A stretch of DNA of 64,000 nt from NCBI RefSeq assembly GCF_004297125.1, contig NZ_SCVD01000028.1:186001-250000 (forward strand). Direction: 5' to 3'. Positions 18,990 to 25,490 of the stretch are shown in pieces. Source of the stretch: Phenylobacterium sp. (GTDB lineage Bacteria; Pseudomonadota; Alphaproteobacteria; Caulobacterales; Caulobacteraceae). Position numbers and translations under genes: made by a program. Position 1 is the stretch's first letter. The number at the start of each line of letters is the position of its first letter. The notes below the pieces were generated by a model. It was not told the DNA's origin, did no database searches, and saw nothing but the letters and a program-made list of their open reading frames with translations.

Positions 18990-19337
18990 CTAGTTGCGGG
19001 CGGCCTGGAGCTGGATGGCGGCCTTGTTACAGGCCCGCACCTGACCGTCGGAAAGCTCACGGCCGCCGGACTTGTAGCTGGCGACGGGGCCGACCACGGC
19101 GACCACCTTCTTGCACTCGCGAACCAATCCATCGAGGTTGGCCTTGCGCTCGGCGGCGCCCTGGCACTGGTCGCCTTCGCAGCGCCACGTGACGCCTGCG
19201 ATCACCTCCTCGCGCGGAGCCGAATTGGCGGACGCGAGGCGCGCTTCGCCCCGGTAGCCCGCGGTTTGAGCAAATGCCGTCCCTGACACGAACACCGCCA
19301 CCGCGGCCATCGCGCTCACACACCTGAAGTTTTGCAT
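18990..19337 (-). CDS. Small exported protein, CC_3452-like family
   Basis: A 115-residue protein with a clear signal peptide (MQNFRCVSAMAAVAVFVSGTAFAQ, cleavage after AFA-Q). The mature part has a Cys-rich core, EVIAGVTWRCEGDQCQG, then RECKKVVAVVGPVASYKSGGRELSDGQVRACN. From memory this W-x-C-x-G-x-x-C pattern followed by VGxVxxY and a late CN matches the Caulobacterales CC_3452 family of unknown function; I could not check. The four Cys could form two disulfides in the periplasm. The gene is divergent from a TetR regulator, and two direct-repeat sites lie in the 92-bp gap, so it is a likely target of that regulator. The start at 19337 gives the canonical signal peptide. Confidence 0.75.
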   Translation of the reverse strand: MQNFRCVSAMAAVAVFVSGTAFAQTAGYRGEARLASANSAPREEVIAGVTWRCEGDQCQGAAERKANLDGLVRECKKVVAVVGPVASYKSGGRELSDGQVRACNKAAIQLQAARN

Positions 19338-19356
19338 TATCGTGTTCCTTTGGTAG

Positions 19357-19375
19357 AAAAGAGCACGACCGGTCG
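19357..19375. promoter_or_regulatory. Candidate TetR operator, site 1
   Basis: AAAAGAGCACGACCGGTCG contains the 10-bp perfect palindrome CGACCGGTCG (19366-19375). The same 20-bp block recurs at 19385-19404, 28 bp further on, in the same orientation. GACCGGTC-type symmetry is typical of TetR-family operators. The site lies 20-38 bp upstream of the exported-protein start codon. Confidence 0.6.
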
Positions 19376-19384
19376 CTAAATTCA

Positions 19385-19404
19385 AAAAGAGCACGATTGG
19401 TCAC
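19385..19404. promoter_or_regulatory. Candidate TetR operator, site 2
   Basis: AAAAGAGCACGATTGGTCAC is a direct repeat of site 1 with three or so mismatches, its half-sites GATTGGTC being a degenerate form of GACCGGTC. It lies 26 bp upstream of the chosen TetR start codon, so one site could control each divergent gene. Confidence 0.5.
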
Positions 19405-19429
19405 TTTGTCAAGCAGGGAGACTTGGCCC

Positions 19430-20023
19430 TTGCGAAAAGGTGAGGCGACGAGGGCCCGGATCGTCGGCGAAGCGGCGCGTCAGGCGGCGATGCGCGGCCT
19501 CACGGGCGTCAGTCTGGCTGACTTGGCGGAAGCGGTGGGCCTCTCCAAAAGCGGGATCTTCAAGCACTTCGATTCCAAGGAAGACATGCACATGGCCGTC
19601 GTCGAGGCGGTCATGGACCGCTTCGCGGAGGTGATCTGGAAACCGGCAGAGGCCCTGACGCCCGGCCGCGAGCGGTTGGAGGTGATCTTCGAGCGATGGC
19701 TGCATTGGGCGGAGGAGGAGTGGCCCGATAGCGGCTGTCCCGTGACCGCGCTGAGCGTCGAGTTGGACGATCAGCCGGGACCGCTGCGGGACCTGCTGCA
19801 CAAGCGGCTGCAGGGATGGCGCAAGACCATGGTGCGCGAGTTCCGCGCCCTGCGCGACCCGCCGCTGAGCGAAGCCGAAGCGCAGGCGGCCTATTTCCAG
19901 ATGAAGAGCTTCGTCCTGGGCCACTCGGATTCTCGCCGCATGATGGGCGACGACGACGCCAAGCGCTCAGCCAATGCGGCCTTCGAGGCCCTGCTCGACC
20001 GGACATGCCGCGCGGCGGCCTGA
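19430..20023 (+). CDS. TetR/AcrR-family transcriptional regulator
   Basis: A 197-residue TetR repressor. The N-terminal DNA-binding domain shows RKGEATRARIVGEAARQAAMRGLTG-type helices (landmarks only), LADLAEAVGLSKSGIFKHFDSKEDM as helix-turn-helix, then an alpha-helical ligand-binding domain with a SGCPVTALSVELDDQPGPLR segment common in the TetR_C_16/C-terminal-like group. The TTG at 19430 is preceded by AGGGAG at a 9-nt spacing and gives the usual short N-terminus before the helix-turn-helix; upstream TTG/GTG codons are open but overlap the operator repeat. It is divergent from the exported CC_3452-like gene and may repress both itself and that gene. The ligand is unknown. Confidence 0.9.
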   Translation: MRKGEATRARIVGEAARQAAMRGLTGVSLADLAEAVGLSKSGIFKHFDSKEDMHMAVVEAVMDRFAEVIWKPAEALTPGRERLEVIFERWLHWAEEEWPDSGCPVTALSVELDDQPGPLRDLLHKRLQGWRKTMVREFRALRDPPLSEAEAQAAYFQMKSFVLGHSDSRRMMGDDDAKRSANAAFEALLDRTCRAAA

Positions 20024-20030
20024 AGGGATC

Positions 20031-20055
20031 GGAACGATAACGCTGCTGTCGCGTA
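20031..20055 (+). promoter_or_regulatory. Candidate EcfG (general stress sigma factor) promoter for csbD
   Basis: GGAAC at 20031-20035 is followed after exactly 16 bp by CGTA at 20052-20055. The Caulobacter/alphaproteobacterial EcfG (sigma-T) consensus is GGAAC, 16-17 bp, CGTT, so only the last base differs. It lies 48 bp upstream of the csbD start codon, just after the TetR stop, and CsbD proteins are classical general-stress genes. Confidence 0.6.
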
Positions 20056-20102
20056 GTCACTGCCGATGGGTGGACCCACAGTGATTTCAGAGGACAAAAG
20101 CT

Positions 20103-20285
20103 ATGCACAAGGATGAAGCCAAAGGCGCGGCCAAGGACATTGCCGGCTCCGTGAAGGAAGCCGCCGGCAAGGCGACGGGCAACGAACGGCTGGAAGCCGA
20201 AGGCGCCGCCGAGCGCCTGGAAGGCAAGGTCCAGAAGGGCGTCGGCGCCGTGAAGGACGCCGCTCGCGACGCGCTCCGCAAGTAG
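20103..20285 (+). CDS. CsbD-family stress-response protein
   Basis: A 60-residue, highly charged, helical CsbD protein (MHKDEAKGAAKDIAGSVKEA at the start, then GNERLEAEGAAERLEGKVQKGVG). The family consists of small, abundant, disordered or helical cytoplasmic proteins induced by general stress; the biochemical role is unknown. The start has a good Shine-Dalgarno (AGAGGA) 8 nt upstream. A candidate EcfG promoter lies 48 bp before the gene and a strong GC hairpin 22 bp after it. It is convergent with the MFS transporter gene. Confidence in the family is high. Confidence 0.92.
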   Translation: MHKDEAKGAAKDIAGSVKEAAGKATGNERLEAEGAAERLEGKVQKGVGAVKDAARDALRK

Positions 20286-20307
20286 CGGATCGGTTCGCCA
20301 AAACGAG

Positions 20308-20336
20308 GGGCCGCGCCGGAAACGGCCGCGGCCCTT
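20308..20336. terminator. GC-rich hairpin between convergent csbD and MFS genes
   Basis: GGGCCGCGCCG, loop GAAA, CGGCCGCGGCCC folds into an 11-12-bp stem with one bulge (20308-20334) followed by only TT. It lies between the stops of csbD and the transporter and probably terminates csbD transcription, and possibly reads the other way too. Confidence 0.55.
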
Positions 20337-20349
20337 GGCGTGTCCGGAC

Positions 20350-21678
20350 TCAGGATTCGGCGTCGATCTCCGTGAAGGTCTTGCCCCGGGTTTCGCGCGC
20401 CAGCAGGGCCGCAATGCCAGTGATCAGCGCGGCGGCGGCCACATAGATCGCGATCGGCGTCCCCGAATGCGTGGCCTGCAGTAGCGCCGCCGCGATCAAG
20501 GGAGCCAGGGAGCCGGCGAAGATCGACGTCACCTGATATGCCAGTGAAACCCCGGAGTAGCGCATCCGGGTGGGGAACATCTCGGCCAGGAACGCCGCCT
20601 GGGGCCCGTACATCGCCCCGTGGAAGAACAACGCCCCGACGCAGGCCAGGATGATCATCGACGGCTGCCCGGTGTCCAAAAGGCGGAAGAACACGAAGGC
20701 CCAGATGACCATCCCGAACGCCCCGAAGGCGTAGACCGGCCGCCGCCCGATCCGGTCCGACAGGGCTCCAAACATCGGGATGAGGAAAACATGGCAGGCC
20801 GAGGCGATCAGGATCGCCTCCAGCGCCACCTGCCGCGACAGGCCCAACTGCTGGGTCACGTAGGTGATCGAGAAGACGGTGATGACGTAGTAGCTGATGT
20901 TCTCCGCGAACTTCAGGCCCCCGCCGATCAGCAGTTCTCTCGGACGCTTGCGGATGGCCTCCAAGGTCGGAGCCTTCTCGATGGCCGCGACCTCCTTGGC
21001 CACCTCGCGGAAGGCCGGGCTCTCCTCCACCGTGGTGCGGATCCACCAGCCGACGCCGATCAGCACGGCCGACAGCAGGAACGGCACGCGCCAACCCCAG
21101 GCGAGGAACTCGGCCTCGCTTTGGAACGCCGCCATCGCCGCCAGCATCCCCGACGCCAGCAGGCTGCCCGCCGCCACCCCGGCCTGCGGGAAGCTGGCCC
21201 AGAGACCGCGCCGGGCGGCGTCGCCGTGCTCGGCCACGATCAGCACCGCCCCGCCCCACTCTCCTCCGACGGCGAAGCCCTGGATCAGGCGCAGCGCGAT
21301 CAGCATGGCGGGCGCCCAGACCCCGACCTGGTCGTGGGTGGGCAACAGCCCGATCAGCACCGTCGCCCCGCCCATCAGCACCAGGCTGAGCATCAGCAGC
21401 TTCTTGCGGCCGATCTTGTCGCCGAAGTGACCGAACACGATCCCGCCCAGGGGCCGGGCCACGAAGCCCAGCGCATATGTCGCGAACGCCAGCATAGTGC
21501 CGACCAGCGGCTCGGACGCCGGGAAGAACAGCCGGTTGAACACCAGCGCCGCAGCGGTGCCATAGAGGAAGAAATCGTACCACTCGATGGTGGTGCCGAT
21601 CATGCTGGCGGCCACCACCTTGCGCAGGGTGGCGGGCGACGACACGATCTCCGTTGGACGGGCGGACCCCGAACTCAT
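20350..21678 (-). CDS. MFS transporter, metabolite:H+ symporter (MHS) family
   Basis: A 442-residue, 12-helix inner-membrane symporter of the major facilitator superfamily. IGTTIEWYDFFLYGTAAALV at the N-terminus and FGDKIGRKKLLML between helices 2 and 3 are MHS hallmarks (ShiA/ProP/KgtP group), as are LRLIQGFAVGGEWGGA and, in the second half, LSDRIGRRPVYAFG. The likely substrate is a small carboxylate, betaine or proline-type solute, which cannot be fixed from sequence. The start at 21678 has a GAGGGGAAG ribosome-binding site; the long upstream extension was rejected because MHS proteins begin just before the EWYDFF segment. It is convergent with csbD and divergent from the DUF882 gene. Confidence 0.92.
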   Translation of the reverse strand: MSSGSARPTEIVSSPATLRKVVAASMIGTTIEWYDFFLYGTAAALVFNRLFFPASEPLVGTMLAFATYALGFVARPLGGIVFGHFGDKIGRKKLLMLSLVLMGGATVLIGLLPTHDQVGVWAPAMLIALRLIQGFAVGGEWGGAVLIVAEHGDAARRGLWASFPQAGVAAGSLLASGMLAAMAAFQSEAEFLAWGWRVPFLLSAVLIGVGWWIRTTVEESPAFREVAKEVAAIEKAPTLEAIRKRPRELLIGGGLKFAENISYYVITVFSITYVTQQLGLSRQVALEAILIASACHVFLIPMFGALSDRIGRRPVYAFGAFGMVIWAFVFFRLLDTGQPSMIILACVGALFFHGAMYGPQAAFLAEMFPTRMRYSGVSLAYQVTSIFAGSLAPLIAAALLQATHSGTPIAIYVAAAALITGIAALLARETRGKTFTEIDAES

Positions 21679-21868
21679 GACGCTTCCCCTCGCGGCGGCT
21701 CTCACGGCCCCGTTTCCAGGCGACTGTCCGGGGCCGGAGGCTTCAGCGCAAGGGCCTGCCCAAAGCGTGGGCGGATGGCGGCGCCTCGTCGCACCTGCGT
21801 CCGGTAGGGTTGACCTTAACGATTGGCCGGCCATCTTGCCGCCTTCGTCACGACGGCCCGGAGGCGCC

Positions 21869-22423
21869 ATGCCCAACCTCGTCCGCCGCAGAGATCTGCT
21901 TAAGTTTGGCGTGGCAGCCGGCCTCGCCGCGATCGCCGCGCCCGCCTGGGCGCAGAACTTCGACGTCTGGCAGCCGCGCCGCGCGATCCTCGACAACCTG
22001 CATACCGGCGAAAAGTTCAACGAAGTCTATTACGCGAACGGCAGCTACCTGCCCGACGCCCTGGCCGAGGCGACCCGCGTCATGCGCGACTGGCGCACCG
22101 GCGAGGAGCGGTTCATCGACCCCGCCCTGTTCGACGCCCTGCACGCCATCGGCGGCAAGCTGGAGACGCGGGCCCCGTTCCAGATCATCTCCGGCTACCG
22201 TTCGCCCCGGACCAACGCCATGCTGCACGAACGCTCGAGCGGCGTGGCCAGCAACAGCCAGCACACGGTGGGCAAGGCGATCGACGTCCGCGTCCCTGGC
22301 GTGGAGCTGTCCAACCTGCGCAACGCCGCCCTGGCGCTGGGCGCCGGCGGCGTCGGCTTCTATCCGGTGTCCAACTTCGTCCACGTGGACACCGGCCGCG
22401 TCCGGCAGTGGCGCGGATCCTGA
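21869..22423 (+). CDS. Tat-exported DUF882/M15-type peptidase (YcbK-like)
   Basis: A 184-residue periplasmic protein with a twin-arginine signal (RRRDLLKFG, hydrophobic stretch and AWA-Q cleavage region). The domain matches DUF882 / peptidase M15A: IISGYRSPRTNAML, zinc-ligand candidates H132 and D139 in SQHTVGKAIDVRVPG, and H172 in NFVHVDTG. Members are LAS-type murein endopeptidases that cut peptide cross-links. Neighbouring genes on the other strand encode an L,D-transpeptidase and a proline-rich membrane protein, so all three probably act on the cell wall. The ATG at 21869 was chosen because it places the Tat motif at residues 6-8; the upstream extension overlaps the MFS gene. Confidence 0.9.
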   Translation: MPNLVRRRDLLKFGVAAGLAAIAAPAWAQNFDVWQPRRAILDNLHTGEKFNEVYYANGSYLPDALAEATRVMRDWRTGEERFIDPALFDALHAIGGKLETRAPFQIISGYRSPRTNAMLHERSSGVASNSQHTVGKAIDVRVPGVELSNLRNAALALGAGGVGFYPVSNFVHVDTGRVRQWRGS

Positions 22424-22454
22424 GCGGAATCCGCCGATCCGGGACGATCGGCCC

Positions 22455-22748
22455 TTAGGTCGGCGGCGACTCGGTCGGCGGGGGTTCCGGCTCGACGGTG
22501 GTCATGCCCGTGGCGGCGGCGTCGTCCTGGATCTGCTGCTCCTCGGGCGTGCGCTCCACGGGCGGCGGAGGCGGCGGCGGGACCTCGACGACCTTCGGCT
22601 CCGGCGGAGGCGGTGGAGCGGTCTCGACGGCGGCCGGCGGCTCGACCGCCTTCTCCACCGGCCTGTCGAAATTCAGGCTCCGGCTCACCGCCAGGGCCAC
22701 CAGGATCGCCGCGCAGGCGGCCGCGATCCACAGCACCTTCTTCAACAT
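22455..22748 (-). CDS. Proline-rich, single-pass membrane protein (hypothetical)
   Basis: A 97-residue protein with an N-terminal transmembrane anchor (VLWIAAACAAILVALAVS) and an extended periplasmic tail dominated by Pro, Glu and Val, including two runs of five to seven prolines. No enzymatic domain is present. The composition recalls the periplasm-spanning region of TonB, or wall-associated linkers, without the TonB C-terminal domain. It starts 11 bp after the L,D-transpeptidase stop on the same strand, so the two are co-transcribed. Its partner may be the transpeptidase or the peptidoglycan layer; this is inferred from position only. Low complexity makes homology assignment unreliable. Confidence 0.65.
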   Translation of the reverse strand: MLKKVLWIAAACAAILVALAVSRSLNFDRPVEKAVEPPAAVETAPPPPPEPKVVEVPPPPPPPVERTPEEQQIQDDAAATGMTTVEPEPPPTESPPT

Positions 22749-22759
22749 CTAAGGCCCCC

Positions 22760-24271
22760 TCAGACCTTCGTACCGGACGCCAACACACCGACGCGCTGCA
22801 ACAGTTCGCGGTCCCAACTATACGGGTCCGAACGGAAGTGCATCTGCCCGTCCCCGCCGGCGAACGCCGTCCAGTAGAGGATGAACACCGGCGTCTGGAC
22901 CGCCAGCCTCGCCCGCACCGTCTTGTCGCCCTCGAGTTGCTTGTCGATGGCCTCGCTGGTCCAGGTCGGATCGCCGTTCAGCAGCGCCTCGGCCAGGGCC
23001 CGCGGATGTTCCAGACGCACGCAGCCGTGGCTGGCGTTGCGCGCGTAGAGGTCGAAGCCGCCCTTCGACGGGGTGTCGTGCAGATAGACCGCGAACGGAT
23101 TGTCGAAGTCGAACTTGAACCGGCCCAGCGCGCTCTGGTCGCCCGAGGCCTGCTGCAGGCGCGGCTGGCCGCCCTGGACGGGGATGATCCGGTAGCCGTG
23201 CTTGGCGAAATAGCCCGGATTGGCCTTCTCCTTCGGCCACAGCTCGCGCTGGGCGATGCCTGACGGCACGTTCCAGGGCGGATTGATCACCACGCTGTGG
23301 ATCGACGAGACAAGCATCGGCGTCTCGTCGCCCGGCTTGCCCGAGACCGCCTTCATGGACATCACCGGCTTGTCGTCGCGGAACAGGGTGACGATGGCCG
23401 CGCCGGTGTTCACCTGCACCCGGGTGGCCGGCATGGTCGGCGGCATCCAGCGCCAGCGTTCCATGTTGGCGAGAATCTGCAGGATGCGCTGGCCCACCGG
23501 CTGGTTCAGGTACGCCAGCGTGCCGTTGCCGACCACGCCGTCGGGCTTCAGGCCATAGCGCCGCTGGGCGCGGATCACCGCCTCCTGCAGCGGCTTGTCG
23601 AAGATCGCCGGGCCGGTGTCGGCGACGGCGCCGTCCTCGACCGCCAGGCGGGCGCGGAGCGCGGCGACGCGCGGGTCCTTGGAGCCCAGCTCCATCTTCG
23701 GGCCCTCGATGATTGTCTTCCAACCGCCCTTGGCCGCGATCTCGCGGTAGCGGACCAGCCCGCGCTTGAGCCCGGCATACCCGGCGTAGCGAGGCGGCAA
23801 GCCATCGAGCCAGGCCTGCAGACGGCCCTCGGCCAGCGCCTTCGCCAGCTCGGGCGCCGGGTCGTAGGCGGCCGGACGCACCTGCCACAGCTCGGGGAAC
23901 TTGTCGGGGTCCATGCGCCCGATGCGGACGTCATGGGCGTAGCGCAACAGGCCGGCGGTCAGGGCGGTCTCCTGGGCCGGGCTCAGCACGCCGTCGTCGG
24001 GAAGGCCGTCCGGGACATAGGCCTTGGGCTGCAGGCCGTGCAGATCGGCGGCGCGCAGCGCCTTCAGGGCGACCTGGGCCTGCCCAGGCGTCAGCGGGGG
24101 GATTTCGATCGGCGGCGGCGGAACCGGGGCGGCGGCGGCCGGAGGGATCTGCAGTACGGGTGGAGCGGCGGCCGGCTGCGCCATCGCCAGATCGCCCAAC
24201 GCCAGGGGCGCCAAGGCGGCCAAAGCCAGGCAGCGCCCCATGCGTCCGCCCCGCAAGCCATCGCCGCCCAT
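22760..24271 (-). CDS. L,D-transpeptidase, YcbB/LdtD type
   Basis: A 503-residue periplasmic enzyme that forms 3-3 cross-links in peptidoglycan using a catalytic Cys. After a signal peptide (LALAALAPLALGDLAMAQ) and a proline-rich linker comes the scaffold domain, a peptidoglycan-binding repeat (RAQRRYGLKPDGVVGNGTLA, near 245) and the YkuD catalytic domain ending in ARNASHGCVRLEHP with H415 and C417. Size and the insertion of the binding domain before YkuD place it with YcbB rather than the short ErfK/YbiS group. The start at 24271 follows GAAGGA; a second ATG ten codons in is possible. The proline-rich membrane protein follows in the same operon and a DUF882 peptidase gene converges on it. 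Confidence 0.93.
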   Translation of the reverse strand: MGGDGLRGGRMGRCLALAALAPLALGDLAMAQPAAAPPVLQIPPAAAAPVPPPPIEIPPLTPGQAQVALKALRAADLHGLQPKAYVPDGLPDDGVLSPAQETALTAGLLRYAHDVRIGRMDPDKFPELWQVRPAAYDPAPELAKALAEGRLQAWLDGLPPRYAGYAGLKRGLVRYREIAAKGGWKTIIEGPKMELGSKDPRVAALRARLAVEDGAVADTGPAIFDKPLQEAVIRAQRRYGLKPDGVVGNGTLAYLNQPVGQRILQILANMERWRWMPPTMPATRVQVNTGAAIVTLFRDDKPVMSMKAVSGKPGDETPMLVSSIHSVVINPPWNVPSGIAQRELWPKEKANPGYFAKHGYRIIPVQGGQPRLQQASGDQSALGRFKFDFDNPFAVYLHDTPSKGGFDLYARNASHGCVRLEHPRALAEALLNGDPTWTSEAIDKQLEGDKTVRARLAVQTPVFILYWTAFAGGDGQMHFRSDPYSWDRELLQRVGVLASGTKV

Positions 24272-24421
24272 GTCTTTACCCGGTCCTTCTCTGTTGTTCG
24301 GGGTATCTACGCGCCCCGATGACCCTTGGATGAACGCATATCTGGTCCCAACCGACCGATGTGTCGACGGGCCCCCGCGACGTGGCAGTCCGACTGTCAC
24401 ATTCGGGCCACAACGAACGCG

Positions 24422-25444
24422 TTACGCGGTCGGATAGGCGTGGAGCCTCCCGCCGGGATCGGTGACCTCGCCATCACCGGCGTAGCACGGTCCGACCGGC
24501 GCCTTGCCGTGGCCGCCGGGGATGTCGAGCACATAGGTGGGCTGGCACAGGCCGGAGACCTTGCCACGCAGGCTCCGCATCAGCGCCTGGCCCTCGGCCA
24601 GGGTGGTGCGGAAGTGGGCGGTGCCGGGCGCCAGGTCGGCGTGGTGCAGGTAGTAAGGCTTGATCCGCAGCTCCACGAAGCGGCGCAACAGGGCCTCCAG
24701 CGTCGCCGCCTCGTCGTTGACCCCCTTCAGCAGCACGGTCTGGCTGACCATGGGGATGCCCGCGTCGAGGATGCGGGCGCAGGCGGCCTCGGCGGCGGGG
24801 GTGAACTCGTCGGGGTGGTTGGCGTGCAGGCCGACCCAGGTGGTTTTGCCCGGAGCCCGGAGCGCGGCGACCAGCCCTGGCGTGATCCGCGCGGGATCGA
24901 CGACCGGCACGCGGGTGTGGAAGCGAACCACCTTCACATGGTCGATCTTCGCCAGCCGGGCCATCAGGTCGCGCAGGCGGCGGACCGACAGGATCAGCGG
25001 ATCGCCCCCGGTGACGATCACCTCCCAGATTTCCGGCCGGCCGGCGATGTAGGCCATGGCCGCATCGAGCTGGGACGGCGACAGCGGCCGCACGCCGTCG
25101 GGCCCCACCATCTCGCGTCGGAAGCAGAACCGGCAATAGACGGCGCAGGCGTGGTTGGCCTTCAGCAGCACGCGGTCGGGGTAGCGGTGGACGATCCCCT
25201 CCACCGGGCTGTGGATCTCGTCGCCGATCGGATCGGCGCGCTCGTCGGGCGTGCGGTCCAGTTCGGCGGCGGCGGGCACGAACTGCCGGGCCATGGCGTC
25301 GTTGTCGGGGATCAGCTCGGCCATGGCGGGAGTGATCGCCACCGCGTAGCGGGCGGCCACGCCCTCCAGCTCCGCGAGCCGGTGCGAGGCGACGAGGCCG
25401 GCGTCGACCAGGTCTCTGGGTGTGCGGAGGGTGCGGGCGGTCAT
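24422..25444 (-). CDS. epmB: Lysine 2,3-aminomutase-like radical SAM protein (EF-P lysine modification)
   Basis: A 340-residue radical SAM enzyme. The 4Fe-4S motif is C100-A-V-Y-C104-R-F-C107, and a C-terminal DIPGGHGKAPV carries the PLP-lysine of lysine aminomutases. WEVIVTGGDPLIL and KPYYLHHADLAPGTAHFR are conserved aminomutase segments. Its length is EpmB/YjeK-like, without the C-terminal multimerisation tail of clostridial KamA. EpmB isomerises alpha-lysine to beta-lysine for attachment to EF-P by EpmA. epmA and efp lie 2.4-3.5 kb away in the same cluster, which strongly supports this role over lysine catabolism. Three in-frame ATGs occur (25465, 25456, 25444); the third gives the family-like N-terminus MTARTLRTPRDLV. 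Confidence 0.88.
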   Translation of the reverse strand: MTARTLRTPRDLVDAGLVASHRLAELEGVAARYAVAITPAMAELIPDNDAMARQFVPAAAELDRTPDERADPIGDEIHSPVEGIVHRYPDRVLLKANHACAVYCRFCFRREMVGPDGVRPLSPSQLDAAMAYIAGRPEIWEVIVTGGDPLILSVRRLRDLMARLAKIDHVKVVRFHTRVPVVDPARITPGLVAALRAPGKTTWVGLHANHPDEFTPAAEAACARILDAGIPMVSQTVLLKGVNDEAATLEALLRRFVELRIKPYYLHHADLAPGTAHFRTTLAEGQALMRSLRGKVSGLCQPTYVLDIPGGHGKAPVGPCYAGDGEVTDPGGRLHAYPTA

Positions 25445-25490
25445 GGCGGGGCGCATATGGCCCATGCGGCGCCCCGCGGCAAATGAGACC

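Noticed and set aside
20620..21807. Open frame antisense to the MFS transporter, rich in His/Gln/Arg
   Set aside because: Shadow frame; the opposite strand encodes a complete 12-helix transporter with family motifs.
24422..25444. Assignment as a catabolic lysine 2,3-aminomutase
   Set aside because: Radical SAM and PLP motifs fit both roles, but the length is EpmB-like and epmA and efp are in the same cluster.
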